This document shows, in pieces, positions 1-8,800 of a DNA stretch of 64,000 nt (its first letter is position 1; each line of letters begins with the position of its first letter). The stretch spans positions 121,083 through 185,082 of the forward strand of contig CALLFZ010000017.1 of NCBI GenBank assembly GCA_938010045.1. Reading direction: 5' to 3'. A program made the position numbers and the translations under genes. This stretch comes from an uncultured bacterium. GTDB lineage: Bacteria > Verrucomicrobiota > Kiritimatiellia > PWTM01. Under the pieces are notes generated by a model. The model saw only the letters and a list, made by a program, of their open reading frames with translations. It ran no database searches and had not been told where the DNA came from.

Positions 1-259
1 CGCAAAACAATCCACAGCGCAATCGGTTCGGTTCGATCCATGGCAAATAGCGTTCACCGAGGGAGAGACGATCGGCAGCGACTGCCGCGGAATCTGAGCC
101 CGCTGGACCTGCCGAGCAGAGGTGCCCGCGACTGGGAGCTCTGCGATCGCGTCCCATCCAACACCCAGGACGCGCATGGACAATCCGTTCGCTCGACTTC
201 CGTTCCACTCGCGGGCAGACTTTCGGGGACAACCAGCCGGTGAACAAAACGCACGGCGA

Positions 260-2152
260 ATGTTCATGATTTCTCGGCGAACGAGTTGGGTTTTCCTTGT
301 GGCCGCGGTCGTGCCCATCGTGGTGCGCGCAGAGACGCTGACCCCGCGGGAGCAAGCGCTTGATTTTGTCCGCAATCAGACGCAGTTCCAGCTTGGCTTT
401 CTCATCACCGAACAACCGCACCCGAACACCCGAAGCCTCGCGGAAGTTCTGCGTACGAACACGGCGGCCGGCGTTCGCATGCTGCTCAGTGTGGATGACG
501 ATCTGCCACCCGTCGCTCGCCGTGTCATCGCCTCGCCTGGTTTCGCCGCGATGCGCGAGGCCATGCGGCGCGCGCTCGACGAACGACGGCGGATCGTGTT
601 CAGCGGCTGTGGCGCGACCGGTCGGCTTGCCATTCTTCTCGACGCCGCGTGGCGCCGGTTCTGGCGCGAAGCCGTCGAGCGAGAGCCCGGCCTACGGGAC
701 CGGTGGGCGGCCCTGGCCGACCTCACACGCTCGGTCATGACCGGCGGCGATTTTGCGTTGATCCGTTCGGTCGAATCATTCGAAGATTATGTCAGTTTTG
801 GAGAACGCCAGATCGAGGAGCTCGGGCTTGGGCCCGGCGATGTGCTCGTGGCGATCTCGGAGGGGGGCGAGACGTCCTCGGTCATCGGCACCGCACTCCG
901 CGCGCTGAACGACGGAACGCGGGTGTTTTTCGTGTTCAACAATCCGGCGGACCTGCTCGCCGAGCGGCTCGAACGGTCGCGACGACTGATCCGAAACCCA
1001 GCCGTCACCTGCATCGAGCTCTGCACCGGACCGATGGCCGTCGCCGGATCCACGCGCATGCAGGCGACGACGATCGAGATGCTGGTCGTGGGCCTTGCAC
1101 TCGAGGCGGCGCTCGCCGACCACCTCGCCGCCCGTGGGGATGAGTTCGCCACATCGCGGCGGGGTGCCGTCCCCGCCCTGGCCTTTGCGGCCGATCCGGA
1201 CGCGGCCATCAACCGGTTCGAACACCTCCTCACAGATCTCCGGTCCGAGTCGAATGTCTCAAGCCTCGCTCGATGGGTGGAGCTCGAGGCCGCGATCTAC
1301 TCGCGGAGTGGCCGCGTCACGTACTTCGCGCGCGACTACCTGCTCGACATCTTCACGGATACAACTGAACGCTCGCCCACGTTCAAAGTGCCGCCGTTTC
1401 GTCCAAGCGATGACCTTCTCTCGCCGCCGTCCTGGGCTTTCGTGAAGGACCCACTACGCCCAACGCCAGCCGCGTGGCGGAGGCTGCTTGAGCGCGAACC
1501 CCGCTGTCTGGATTGGACCTCGAAACTCTACGCCCAGATGGGCGCGCCGGAACGACTGCGCGCCGCGCCGCCGGCCATCGGCACGGATGCTCTCCTGAAG
1601 TATCGCATCGGTAACGAGGCCGATCCCTCACGCACGGAGGTAACACCAAACGCCGCCATCGGGCTGCTGGTCGGCCGAGAAGTGTCGGTGCTCGATCCAA
1701 AGTGCAGTGACGAGTGGGGACCTGCCTTCCGGGCGGCCGCGGCGCCTTTCGAAGAATGGTGTGTCGTGGCGGTCGGACCCAAGCCGCCCCGCGATGTACC
1801 GCCAGAGCGCCTCATCCACATCGCGGTCGAACTGCCGGAGTCGCCGCTTGCGCTCTTCTCGCATCTCGTCGTCAAAATGGCGCTCAACACGGTGTCCTCC
1901 GCGACCATGGGACAACTGGGCCGCCTCGTGAGCAATTGGATGTCGCATGTGGACGCAACAAACAAGAAGCTGCTCGATCGAAGCACCCGATTGATCGCAG
2001 AACTCACGGGCGTGGACTACGAAACGGCCTGTATCGCGTTGTTCGAGACCCTCGAGGAAATCAAAAACTGGGACGAAGCGCGTCGTAAAACCGTTTCCCC
2101 CGCCGCCCACACCATCGAACGGCTCACGAACCGACGCGGGCCCGTGCCCTGA
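260..2152 (+). CDS. Exported double-SIS-domain protein, GCKR/MurQ-like
   Basis: About 630 residues. The N-terminus (FMISRRTSWVFLVAAVVP, ending near VRAE) reads as a signal peptide. A first SIS domain follows, with SGCGATGRL and later ISEGGETSSV and GPMAVAGSTRM. A second, weaker SIS region ends in a helix resembling the MurQ/GCKR C-terminus (MALNTVSSATMGQLGRL, then DATNKKLLDRS). Length and two-domain plan match the animal glucokinase regulatory protein better than the roughly 300-residue etherase MurQ. The glutamate that follows 'LDAS' in MurQ and acts in catalysis is absent (LLDAAWRRF). I infer a sugar-phosphate-binding protein; etherase activity is doubtful. ATG at 260 is chosen because it begins the signal peptide; 266 is an alternative, and neither has a clear Shine-Dalgarno. 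Cytoplasmic function with a misread start cannot be excluded. Confidence 0.8.
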   Translation: MFMISRRTSWVFLVAAVVPIVVRAETLTPREQALDFVRNQTQFQLGFLITEQPHPNTRSLAEVLRTNTAAGVRMLLSVDDDLPPVARRVIASPGFAAMREAMRRALDERRRIVFSGCGATGRLAILLDAAWRRFWREAVEREPGLRDRWAALADLTRSVMTGGDFALIRSVESFEDYVSFGERQIEELGLGPGDVLVAISEGGETSSVIGTALRALNDGTRVFFVFNNPADLLAERLERSRRLIRNPAVTCIELCTGPMAVAGSTRMQATTIEMLVVGLALEAALADHLAARGDEFATSRRGAVPALAFAADPDAAINRFEHLLTDLRSESNVSSLARWVELEAAIYSRSGRVTYFARDYLLDIFTDTTERSPTFKVPPFRPSDDLLSPPSWAFVKDPLRPTPAAWRRLLEREPRCLDWTSKLYAQMGAPERLRAAPPAIGTDALLKYRIGNEADPSRTEVTPNAAIGLLVGREVSVLDPKCSDEWGPAFRAAAAPFEEWCVVAVGPKPPRDVPPERLIHIAVELPESPLALFSHLVVKMALNTVSSATMGQLGRLVSNWMSHVDATNKKLLDRSTRLIAELTGVDYETACIALFETLEEIKNWDEARRKTVSPAAHTIERLTNRRGPVP

Positions 2153-3165
2153 CGGTGCCACGAACCCGTCGGCCCGTCCGGTCTGTGTGAGCGAACGCTC
2201 CGACGCCCTCCCTAGATGTGCCGCCCATGGCCGCCACCACCGCCGACGCCACATTGACCACGCGGTCGCTGAGTGGAGAAATCACGATGGCATCTCCGCC
2301 TGGCGCGCGAAGCGAGTCATCCAAACCGCGACCGGTCTCGTCGCGGCGAGCGTCGTCGCCGCCCCAACTCGATTCGCCATCCTGACGGCCATCGTCGGTC
2401 GAACCTTCGCGACGGCGGTAACTCGGTTCCGTGGCTCGGCGCCGCGACCAACCCGCCGAGGGTCAGAACGCCGACCACCGCCGTCGCCCGCCTATGCCCC
2501 CCCGAGTCTCTGAATCACTTGCGGAAGCCCATCGGCCGCCCAGCAGGCCTACGCGGAGCGCCTACCGGCCATGTGAGCCCAGTGACACGGAACGCACACT
2601 CGCGGGCGGTCCGGCACGCGCCAAGCGGATCGCGATCCGCCAAAGGGCGCATGCAACGGCGGCGCATCCGCCTGCCAGAACCACAGAGGCCGGGACTCGG
2701 CCGATCAACGACGCGGCCACAACACCAGCCGGACCCTGGAACAGGGGGAGATCTATGAGTGAAATCGCCCCGGGCGCTGATCGGTCTCGGCACCGGCCGG
2801 GGAAAGGCCCGGCAGTCACCTCGAATCCGCAGAGGTTTTGTCCTCGATCCACTTCCTCCGCTCACATCCTCGCGACACTATCCCGCCGCGCCGTGCATGG
2901 TGCGCACCACCGCTAACCTCACGATAACGGGCGGCACCGCGTGCAGGCCTCGCGGCCGGTTTCTTGCTGCCGCCTGCATCGCATCTTCGGATTCCAGCCG
3001 TCGCTCCGAGACCTGCCGCCACCACGCACGACGTCACGATTGTGCGCTTGGCCACCACAACGGAACCAGCGAAGGGAACCGCTGGTCGACCGCGCGGCGG
3101 ATGAGTTGAATCGAAAACAAATGTAGGTACGTTCTCTGCAGGGTTGATGCGAGAGGATTACGACG
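2153..3165. other. 1-kb stretch without a convincing gene
   Basis: No frame on either strand gives a recognisable protein; open frames are short and Arg/Pro-rich, as expected for chance frames in G+C-rich DNA. The only frame with a ribosome-binding-like site is a 53-codon ORF at 2755-2916 (AGGGGGAG before ATG; begins MSEIAPGADRSR), which I do not recognise and rate unlikely. An inverted repeat lies at 3065-3086 near the right end. This may be a degraded gene, a long leader, or an unrecognised RNA. Confidence 0.5.
3065..3086. promoter_or_regulatory. Inverted repeat upstream of the quinone-oxidoreductase-like gene
   Basis: ACCAGCG and CGCTGGT form 7-bp arms around an 8-nt loop, 79 bp before the start at 3166. 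There is no T-tract, so it does not look like an intrinsic terminator. It could be an operator or a leader hairpin. Confidence 0.3.
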
Positions 3166-4140
3166 ATGAAACGAACAGCGACAATGAAAGCGATCTATCA
3201 TGAGGATTTCGGCCCGGTGGACGTGCTGAAATACGGTGACGTGCCACGTCCATCGCCTGGCAAGGGCGAGGTTTTGATCCGGGTGCGCGCCGCCGGTGTG
3301 AACCCGGTGGACTGGAAAATCCGTGAGGGGCTGTTGAAGACCAGGATGCCGCATCAGTTTCCGATCATTCCGGGATGGGACGTCGCCGGCGTGATCGCGG
3401 AAGTGGGTGCCGGCGTGTCGGGCGTCCGCAAGGGGGATGCGGTGTATGCGTATGCCCGTAAACCCGTCATCAAAGACGGATGCTACGCGGAATTTGTGTC
3501 ACTGCCGGCTCGGCAGATCGCGCCGAAACCGCCTTCGCTGTCGTTCGAGGAGGCCGCGGCGATCCCGCTGGCGGCGCTGACCGCGTGGCAGGCGTTGTTC
3601 GATGCTGCGGGCCTTGGCCCCGGCCAAGTGGTTGTAGTGCACGCCGCCGCCGGTGGCGTCGGCGGGTTCGCGGTGCAACTGGCCAAATGGCGCGGAGCCG
3701 AGGTGATCGGCACGGCGCGTCCGGAGAACCATGAGTACGTACGAGACCTGGGCGCGGACCACGTCGTCGACTATACTGCGGGCGATTGGAGGGACCAGAT
3801 TCTGTCGCGATTTCCGCGCGGAGTGGATGTTGTGCTCGATGCGGTCGGTGGTGAGACCCAGGTCTGCAGCGCCGAGGTATTGCGTCGAGGCGGCACGCTC
3901 GTGACGATTCTCGCCCCGCAGGCGGAGACGGACGCTGCGCTGCGTCGTCGCCGCGCGAAACTTGCCTACGTATTCGTTGCGCCGAACGCCACGCAACTGC
4001 GGAAGCTGACCGCGCTAGTGGAGCGTGGGCGCCTGCGCGTGCACCTTGCGGCGACGCTGCCGCTGACCGATGCGGCGGAGGCACACCGCCGCAGCCAAGG
4101 TGGACACATGCGCGGGAAGATTGTGCTGCAGGTGCGCTGA
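3166..4140 (+). CDS. NADP-dependent quinone-oxidoreductase-like protein (zinc-independent MDR)
   Basis: 324 residues, the usual length for the QOR branch of the medium-chain dehydrogenase/reductase superfamily. The N-terminal GroES-like part carries GVNPVDWKIREG (about 44-55) and IPGWDVAGVI (about 68-77). The Rossmann part has the signature AAAGGVGGFAVQLA (about 160-173) that binds NAD(P)H. No cysteine cluster for structural zinc is visible. The expected reaction is NADPH-dependent reduction of quinones or enones in the cytosol. ATG at 3166 is preceded by GAGAGGA at good spacing; a second in-frame ATG at 3184 (MKAIYHEDFG) is where family members commonly begin. It appears monocistronic, and a GC-rich inverted repeat follows the stop. 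Confidence 0.9.
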   Translation: MKRTATMKAIYHEDFGPVDVLKYGDVPRPSPGKGEVLIRVRAAGVNPVDWKIREGLLKTRMPHQFPIIPGWDVAGVIAEVGAGVSGVRKGDAVYAYARKPVIKDGCYAEFVSLPARQIAPKPPSLSFEEAAAIPLAALTAWQALFDAAGLGPGQVVVVHAAAGGVGGFAVQLAKWRGAEVIGTARPENHEYVRDLGADHVVDYTAGDWRDQILSRFPRGVDVVLDAVGGETQVCSAEVLRRGGTLVTILAPQAETDAALRRRRAKLAYVFVAPNATQLRKLTALVERGRLRVHLAATLPLTDAAEAHRRSQGGHMRGKIVLQVR

Positions 4141-4144
4141 GTCG

Positions 4145-4176
4145 GGCGCGGCATCGGTGTCCCTACCCGCCGCGCC
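4145..4176 (+). terminator. GC-rich hairpin just after the quinone-oxidoreductase-like gene
   Basis: Perfect 8-bp arms (GGCGCGGC at 4145-4152, GCCGCGCC at 4169-4176) around a 16-nt loop, starting 5 bp after the stop codon. The position suits a terminator or mRNA-end hairpin, but there is no U-tract, so intrinsic termination is uncertain. Confidence 0.35.
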
Positions 4177-4242
4177 ATGTGACGTCGGGGCGTGCGCCGC
4201 CGGCTTGGAAGCGTGGTCGGACCGCGGTAGCATCGCTGCACC

Positions 4243-5631
4243 ATGAGCTCTATCGATGGTCTTGGGCGCTGGACGCGGCGCAGCTTTCTGCGCCGTAGTT
4301 TGGCGGCGGTGGCCCCGATGATCGTGCCGGCCGGAGTCCTCGGGCGTGGGCGACCGGCGCCGTCCGAGCGGGTGACGCTCGCGTGCATCGGATTCGGCAC
4401 GATCGCCCACTCGACGGGGCGGCAGTTCCTGCACAACGAAAACGTGCAAGTCGTCGCCGTCTGCGACGTAAATCACCTGTCCGGCCACTACGGTTATCAG
4501 GGCGAGCTTGACGGCGGCCGCGAATACGGCCGCCGGCTTGTCAACGAACACTATGCCAAACTCGCGGGTCGGGATCCCGCCACCACGAACTACTGCCGCA
4601 CTACGGCCGACTTTCGCGAAATCCTCGCCGACCCCGCCGTGGACGCGGTCAATATTTCGACTCCCGATCACTGGCACGCGATCATGGCAATCGAAGCGGC
4701 TCGCGCCAAGAAGCACATTTATTGCCAGAAGCCGCTGGCGCTGACCGTCGCGCAGGGGCGCGCGATCGCCAACGCCGTCGCCGCCGCCGGCGTCACGTTC
4801 CAGACCGGTTCTCAGCAGCGCTCGAGTGTCCACTTTCGGAAGGCCTGCGAACTCGTTCGAAATGGCGCGATCGGCAAGGTCAAAGTGGCGCGCGTCTGGC
4901 TGCCGGGCGGCCACAAGGATTGGAGCGGCCTGGGAAACCGCCAGGCGCCGGAGCCGGTGCCGGAAGGACTCGACTGGAACCTTTGGCTCGGTCCCGCGCC
5001 GGAACGCGAATACCGCCCTGCTCTTCACCCGCTGAACTGGCGCCACAACTACGACTACTCCGGTGGCATGGTCACCGACTTCGGCGCACACCACTTCGAC
5101 ATCGTCCAGTGGGCGCTCGAGATGGACGCGAGCGGGCCCGTGCGCTTTCACAGCGGACGCGCCGAATTCCCTCCGTCGGACGCCCTTTACAACACCGCGA
5201 CGTCGTTCGCCTTCGAAGCGGACTATGCGAACGGTGTCCGGATGATCGTCGAAATCGCCGATCCCAAAGCCGGAGTTGGCGGCGTGCGGTTCGAGGGCGA
5301 GGACGGGCGTTGGATCTACTGCAGCCGCGGCGTTCTGGAGAGCCATCCGGAGGACATCCGGCGCACCCCGCTCGGCGACACCGCCGTTCGCCTCTATGAG
5401 AGCAACGATCACGAGGCGAACTTCATCGCCTGCCTATACAGCGGCCAGCCAACCATCTGCCCGGCCGAGGTGGGCCACCGGAGCATCACGATCGCGCACC
5501 TCGCCAACATCATGCTCCGTCTCCGGCGCGAAGAACTGAAATGGGATCCCGCAAAAGAGCAGATCATCGGCGATGACGAGGCCGCCGCGATGCTGTCGCG
5601 CCCCATGCGAGCCCCTTGGTCGCTGGTCTGA
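4243..5631 (+). CDS. Tat-exported Gfo/Idh/MocA-family oxidoreductase 1
   Basis: 462 residues. A twin-arginine signal (TRRSFLRRS, then a short hydrophobic stretch ending near LGRG) implies export after folding with bound NAD(P). The Rossmann fold starts at VTLACIGFGTIA (about 44-56). The dinucleotide-binding 'EKP' motif is present as CQKPL (about 161-165), with Glu changed to Gln and the lysine kept. TPDHWHA (about 140-146) and YSGGMVTDFGAHHFD in the C-terminal domain are typical of the secreted PVC-type members. The substrate is probably a sugar or glycoside oxidised in the periplasm. It is the first of four such genes in the window. No strong Shine-Dalgarno precedes ATG 4243, but the Tat signal begins directly after it. 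No partner gene is adjacent on the same strand. Confidence 0.92.
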   Translation: MSSIDGLGRWTRRSFLRRSLAAVAPMIVPAGVLGRGRPAPSERVTLACIGFGTIAHSTGRQFLHNENVQVVAVCDVNHLSGHYGYQGELDGGREYGRRLVNEHYAKLAGRDPATTNYCRTTADFREILADPAVDAVNISTPDHWHAIMAIEAARAKKHIYCQKPLALTVAQGRAIANAVAAAGVTFQTGSQQRSSVHFRKACELVRNGAIGKVKVARVWLPGGHKDWSGLGNRQAPEPVPEGLDWNLWLGPAPEREYRPALHPLNWRHNYDYSGGMVTDFGAHHFDIVQWALEMDASGPVRFHSGRAEFPPSDALYNTATSFAFEADYANGVRMIVEIADPKAGVGGVRFEGEDGRWIYCSRGVLESHPEDIRRTPLGDTAVRLYESNDHEANFIACLYSGQPTICPAEVGHRSITIAHLANIMLRLRREELKWDPAKEQIIGDDEAAAMLSRPMRAPWSLV

Positions 5632-5710
5632 TGGGCGGCAATTTCCCCCGCCCCGGTCATCGGCGGTCGGATCGAAGTCTTCCGGCTGGCGGGCGCGAAG
5701 CGATCCTTCT

Positions 5711-6502
5711 TTAGATGCGGTCCGGCCAGCCGAATAGCCGGACTGCGTTCCCCCAGGTGATCTCCGCGATGTGTTCGAGGGCGCACCCCCGGACAGCCGC
5801 GATGGCGCGTCCTACATCCACCAACCGCGCCGGCTCATTCGGTCGGCCGCGGTGGGGTTCGGGCGACAGCCACGGCGTGTCGGTCTCGATCAGCAAACGC
5901 TCCACCGGCACGCGCGCGGCCACTTCACGCAGCGCCGTCGCATTCCCGAACGTCACAATCCCGCTGAAGGAGATGTGCCACCCAAGATCGAGCAGCGCGC
6001 GCGCGAATGGCCAATCGCCAGTGAAACAATGCACCACGCCGATCCGCTCCGGCGGTCCACGCCACACGGTCACATGCTCCCGCAGCATCGCGATCGTGTC
6101 CGCCTCAGCCTCGCGCGAATGCACAATGACCGGCCGCCGCGTTTCCGCGGCGAGGGCGAGCATGGCGGCAAACAACCGACGCTGCTCTGCCGCCGTATCT
6201 TTGTCATAGTGGTAGTCGAGGCCGGTTTCCCCCACCGCGACGATCTCCGGCCGGGTTTCGATCAGCGCGCGCAGCTCGTCCGCCGAGGGCGATGCCGACG
6301 CGAGGGTGCGATCCCAACCCACGGCGGCCGCAACCTGCCGCGGCGAGCTCGCCGCCCGCCGCAGCGCCGCGGCGTTCATGGACGGCGTGCCGCCGACCGC
6401 GAGGATCGCCGCTACGCCCGCCGCCGCGGCCCGTTCAGACAGCGCGAGGGCGCCCAACTCGTCGAGGTGATCCAGGTGCACATGGGTGTCGAACCACCGC
6501 AT
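5711..6502 (-). CDS. TatD-family metal-dependent hydrolase (deoxyribonuclease)
   Basis: 263 residues, normal for TatD/YcfH. All family metal-site motifs are visible in order: FDTHVHLDHL at the N-terminus, VGETGLDYHYDK, VIVHSREAEAD, GVVHCFTG and LIETDTPWLSPEP, followed by RGRPNEPARLVDV. Characterised members are Mg-dependent 3'-5' exonucleases acting on DNA or RNA in the cytosol. The start ATG at 6502 (MRWFDTHVHLD) has GGAG at about 7 nt. Longer in-frame starts at 6595 and beyond would add an unrelated Arg/Pro-rich tail and run into the upstream DUF1080 gene, so they are rejected. It is the last gene of a leftward run after a PLP decarboxylase and DUF1080 no. 1; a functional link is not evident. 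Confidence 0.92.
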   Translation of the reverse strand: MRWFDTHVHLDHLDELGALALSERAAAAGVAAILAVGGTPSMNAAALRRAASSPRQVAAAVGWDRTLASASPSADELRALIETRPEIVAVGETGLDYHYDKDTAAEQRRLFAAMLALAAETRRPVIVHSREAEADTIAMLREHVTVWRGPPERIGVVHCFTGDWPFARALLDLGWHISFSGIVTFGNATALREVAARVPVERLLIETDTPWLSPEPHRGRPNEPARLVDVGRAIAAVRGCALEHIAEITWGNAVRLFGWPDRI

Positions 6503-6581
6503 CCTTTTCTCCGGGTGCCCCGTCAGCGGCGAAGCGGGCGCGTCCGCCCCCCGTCTCGAGGGCGGAACGCCGGGCAGGTCC

Positions 6582-7367
6582 TTATCGCGACTCATGGTCG
6601 AGCGTGGCAATCCAACGGCAATGGAATTCAATTCGCAGCGCCTCGCGGGCATGGATGTGCAACGCGAGAGGCCCGCGCCGTCCAACTTGGCAGCGGGTGT
6701 GAGCTTCGTCGAACAGCCCGTCGGCACGATTGACATCTCTCACCCGCACGCCGTTCAGCTTGACCAGCACGCGTCCGCCGAGCGCGGCGATGCACATCCG
6801 GTTCCACTCCTCCGGATCGCGCGCGTAGCGAAACGGCGCAGGACCGCCAGCCATCGTGGGGCGCGCATCGCTCACGCCGCCCCGCCGCGGCGAGCCCCAG
6901 GCTCGCCCCTCGCGGGTCTCATCGATCAACCCCGCCCGCCAACGCGCCGGCGGGTGGATGTCCACCTGAGGGCCATCGCGCCAATCGGCCCCGCCGCCGT
7001 GCCGGCGGCAGAACGGCATGCCGCTGTCGCCCTTCCCGTCGCGCGACGTCCGACCGTCGCGCTCTAGTACGAAATCAGACAACTCCCCTGCGCTGAGCCG
7101 CCACGCATCGTCGTTTGGATCGGTCGTTGAATCGGCGACGATCGTCCCCTCCTCCACCCACCACCAGGTCATTGCGCGATCAGCCGGCTTCGTGGCCACG
7201 CGCGAGCCGGCGAGCGAGCAGCCGTCGAACAGGTCGCGCCATTGCGCCGGGGCCCGCCCCATCGCATGGGCAACCACCCGCCGCGCCTCCGACACATCGT
7301 GTGCGGCCGGCGCCGGCGTCTCCGACGCCTCGCCGTTGACCGCAACCAACGCCGAGAGCAGCGCCAT
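6582..7367 (-). CDS. Secreted DUF1080-domain protein no. 1 (3-keto-disaccharide hydrolase-like)
   Basis: The DUF1080 (PF06439) fold is suggested by QWRDLFDGCSLAG, WWWVEEGTIVADST, ELSDFVLE and the late RVLVKLNGVRVRDVNRADGLFDE. The product is a jelly-roll beta-sandwich, expected outside the cytoplasm, acting on glycosides or 3-keto-glycosides. The start is uncertain: the frame is open to 7508, but two palindromes at 7402-7446 lie in that stretch. I therefore place the start at ATG 7367 (MALLSALVAVNG), a short signal-like segment, or at GTG 7370. Neither has a good ribosome-binding site and the n-region lacks a positive charge. It lies between the PLP decarboxylase and tatD on the same strand. 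Shares its leader architecture with DUF1080 no. 2. Confidence 0.8.
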   Translation of the reverse strand: MALLSALVAVNGEASETPAPAAHDVSEARRVVAHAMGRAPAQWRDLFDGCSLAGSRVATKPADRAMTWWWVEEGTIVADSTTDPNDDAWRLSAGELSDFVLERDGRTSRDGKGDSGMPFCRRHGGGADWRDGPQVDIHPPARWRAGLIDETREGRAWGSPRRGGVSDARPTMAGGPAPFRYARDPEEWNRMCIAALGGRVLVKLNGVRVRDVNRADGLFDEAHTRCQVGRRGPLALHIHAREALRIEFHCRWIATLDHESR

Positions 7368-7401
7368 CACCGTCGAACGCGCAACCCAACCACGATCGCG
7401 T

Positions 7402-7446
7402 TCCAAACCTTGGACACAGGGCACGATCCGCGGTCCAACCCTTGGA
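7402..7446 (-). promoter_or_regulatory. Pair of TCCAANCCTTGGA palindromes before DUF1080 no. 1
   Basis: TCCAAACCTTGGA lies at 7402-7414 and TCCAACCCTTGGA at 7434-7446. Each has 5-bp arms (TCCAA/TTGGA) around three bases, and they are 32 bp apart, about three DNA turns. The same motif, also paired, precedes DUF1080 no. 2 (31101-31149). It looks like a tandem operator for a dimeric regulator. The motif is seen directly; its function is inferred. Confidence 0.55.
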
Positions 7447-7510
7447 AACTCCCTGCGGCTCGCCGCCATCGAACCGCTCATCTCAACGCGTCCACTGCCC
7501 CAGGCCAACC

Positions 7511-8653
7511 TCAGCCCTCATAGTTCAGATGCGCGACGCGCGCCGGCGGAAAGCCGTTGAAAAAGGTGGAGGACGCATGGCTGTACGCACCGATGTTGGG
7601 TGTGTAGACGAGGTCGCCCACCTTGAGTGCCGGCAACGGCTCAGCCAGCGAGATCGTGTCGAGCGCATCGCAGGTTGGACCAAACACCGCCGAAAGCTGG
7701 GTCGGGCCTTTTCGAAAGGCCTTGACCGGATACTTCATGTGGTCGAACACGATCCCGGAATACGTGTGGTAGACACCGTCGTTGATGTAGTAGCAGGGCT
7801 TCCCATCGCGCACCGCTCGGCCGATGACCTCGGCGACCAGAGTGCAGGCGGTCGCGACGATGAAGCGCCCCGGTTCGGCGAGCACGGCGATGTCGCGCGG
7901 GAACAGCCGGCGGATCTCCGAGCGGAGCAACCGGCCGAGCTCGCGCAGCGGGCGCACGTTTTGATCGTACGGCGCGGGAAAGCCGCCGCCAATATCGAGC
8001 TGGATCATCTTCGTGAAACCGCGCGCGCGGGCCTCACGGAGCACGCCGGCGGCCAGATGCAGCGCTTGCACGTAGTTCTGAAAGTTCGTGGTCTGGCTGC
8101 CGACATGGAACGAGAGTCCTTCGACTGTGAGCCCGGCGTCGTGCGCCGCCTCGATCAGCCCGACCGCGTCGCCCGGTTCGCAGCCGAACTTCGACGAGAG
8201 CTCCACCATCGCACCAGTGTTCGGCACGCGCAGCCGCAGCATCACCCCCGCGTGCGGCGCGTGCTTCGCGATCTTCCGGATCTCGTCGGCGTTGTCGTAG
8301 GTGACGAGTGGCCGGTAGGGATCCAGCGTTCGCAACGTCACGGGATCCTTGATCGGATTGGCGTACACAATCTTGTCCCAGATGAAATCTTGGCGTTCTT
8401 TCTCCGGCAGGTCGCGAATGTTCTCGTAGACCAGATGGAACTCCGCGAGCGAGGCGACGTCGAAACTGGCGCCCGCGCGGTACAGCGTTCGCACGATTTC
8501 GGGCAAGCTGTTCGCCTTCACGGCGTAGTAGGGCTGGACATTGGGCAGCCAGCGCCGGAATTCGGCCAGGTTGCGCCGCAGCAGATCGTGATCCACCACA
8601 AACAGCGGCGTGCCGTGCTCCCGCGCGAGCCGCCGCAACAGGTCCCGGTTCAT
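7511..8653 (-). CDS. Group IV PLP-dependent decarboxylase (ornithine/lysine type)
   Basis: 380 residues of the alanine-racemase-fold decarboxylases (ODC/LDC/DAPDC group). The PLP lysine is in YYAVKANSLPEI (about residue 45), the phosphate-contacting region is LDIGGGFPAPY, and the dimer-partner cysteine motif is present as FGPTCDALDTI. SFHVGSQ also fits. The GPTCD...D form and overall length favour ornithine/lysine decarboxylase over diaminopimelate decarboxylase, pointing to polyamine synthesis in the cytosol; exact substrate cannot be told. ATG at 8653 (MNRDLLRRLAREHG) is preceded by CGGAGGATC. Longer in-frame extensions toward 9040 overlap the divergent floA gene and are rejected. Divergent from floA by about 150 bp. 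Confidence 0.88.
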   Translation of the reverse strand: MNRDLLRRLAREHGTPLFVVDHDLLRRNLAEFRRWLPNVQPYYAVKANSLPEIVRTLYRAGASFDVASLAEFHLVYENIRDLPEKERQDFIWDKIVYANPIKDPVTLRTLDPYRPLVTYDNADEIRKIAKHAPHAGVMLRLRVPNTGAMVELSSKFGCEPGDAVGLIEAAHDAGLTVEGLSFHVGSQTTNFQNYVQALHLAAGVLREARARGFTKMIQLDIGGGFPAPYDQNVRPLRELGRLLRSEIRRLFPRDIAVLAEPGRFIVATACTLVAEVIGRAVRDGKPCYYINDGVYHTYSGIVFDHMKYPVKAFRKGPTQLSAVFGPTCDALDTISLAEPLPALKVGDLVYTPNIGAYSHASSTFFNGFPPARVAHLNYEG

Positions 8654-8800
8654 CGCGACGTGATCCTCCGCTGAGCCCGCCCACGGCGGACCGCGCGCCA
8701 GCATGCGGCCGTGGCGCCGAAAATCAAGCCGCGCGGGCGACGGGTTGCAGCGAGAGGAGCCGAGGCATACAGTTGGGACATCGATGAGAAGGGTCCAACG

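Noticed and set aside
7442..8674. 410-codon plus-strand frame opposite the decarboxylase
   Set aside because: The minus strand encodes a clear PLP decarboxylase with ribosome-binding site; the plus frame has no domain or start signal.
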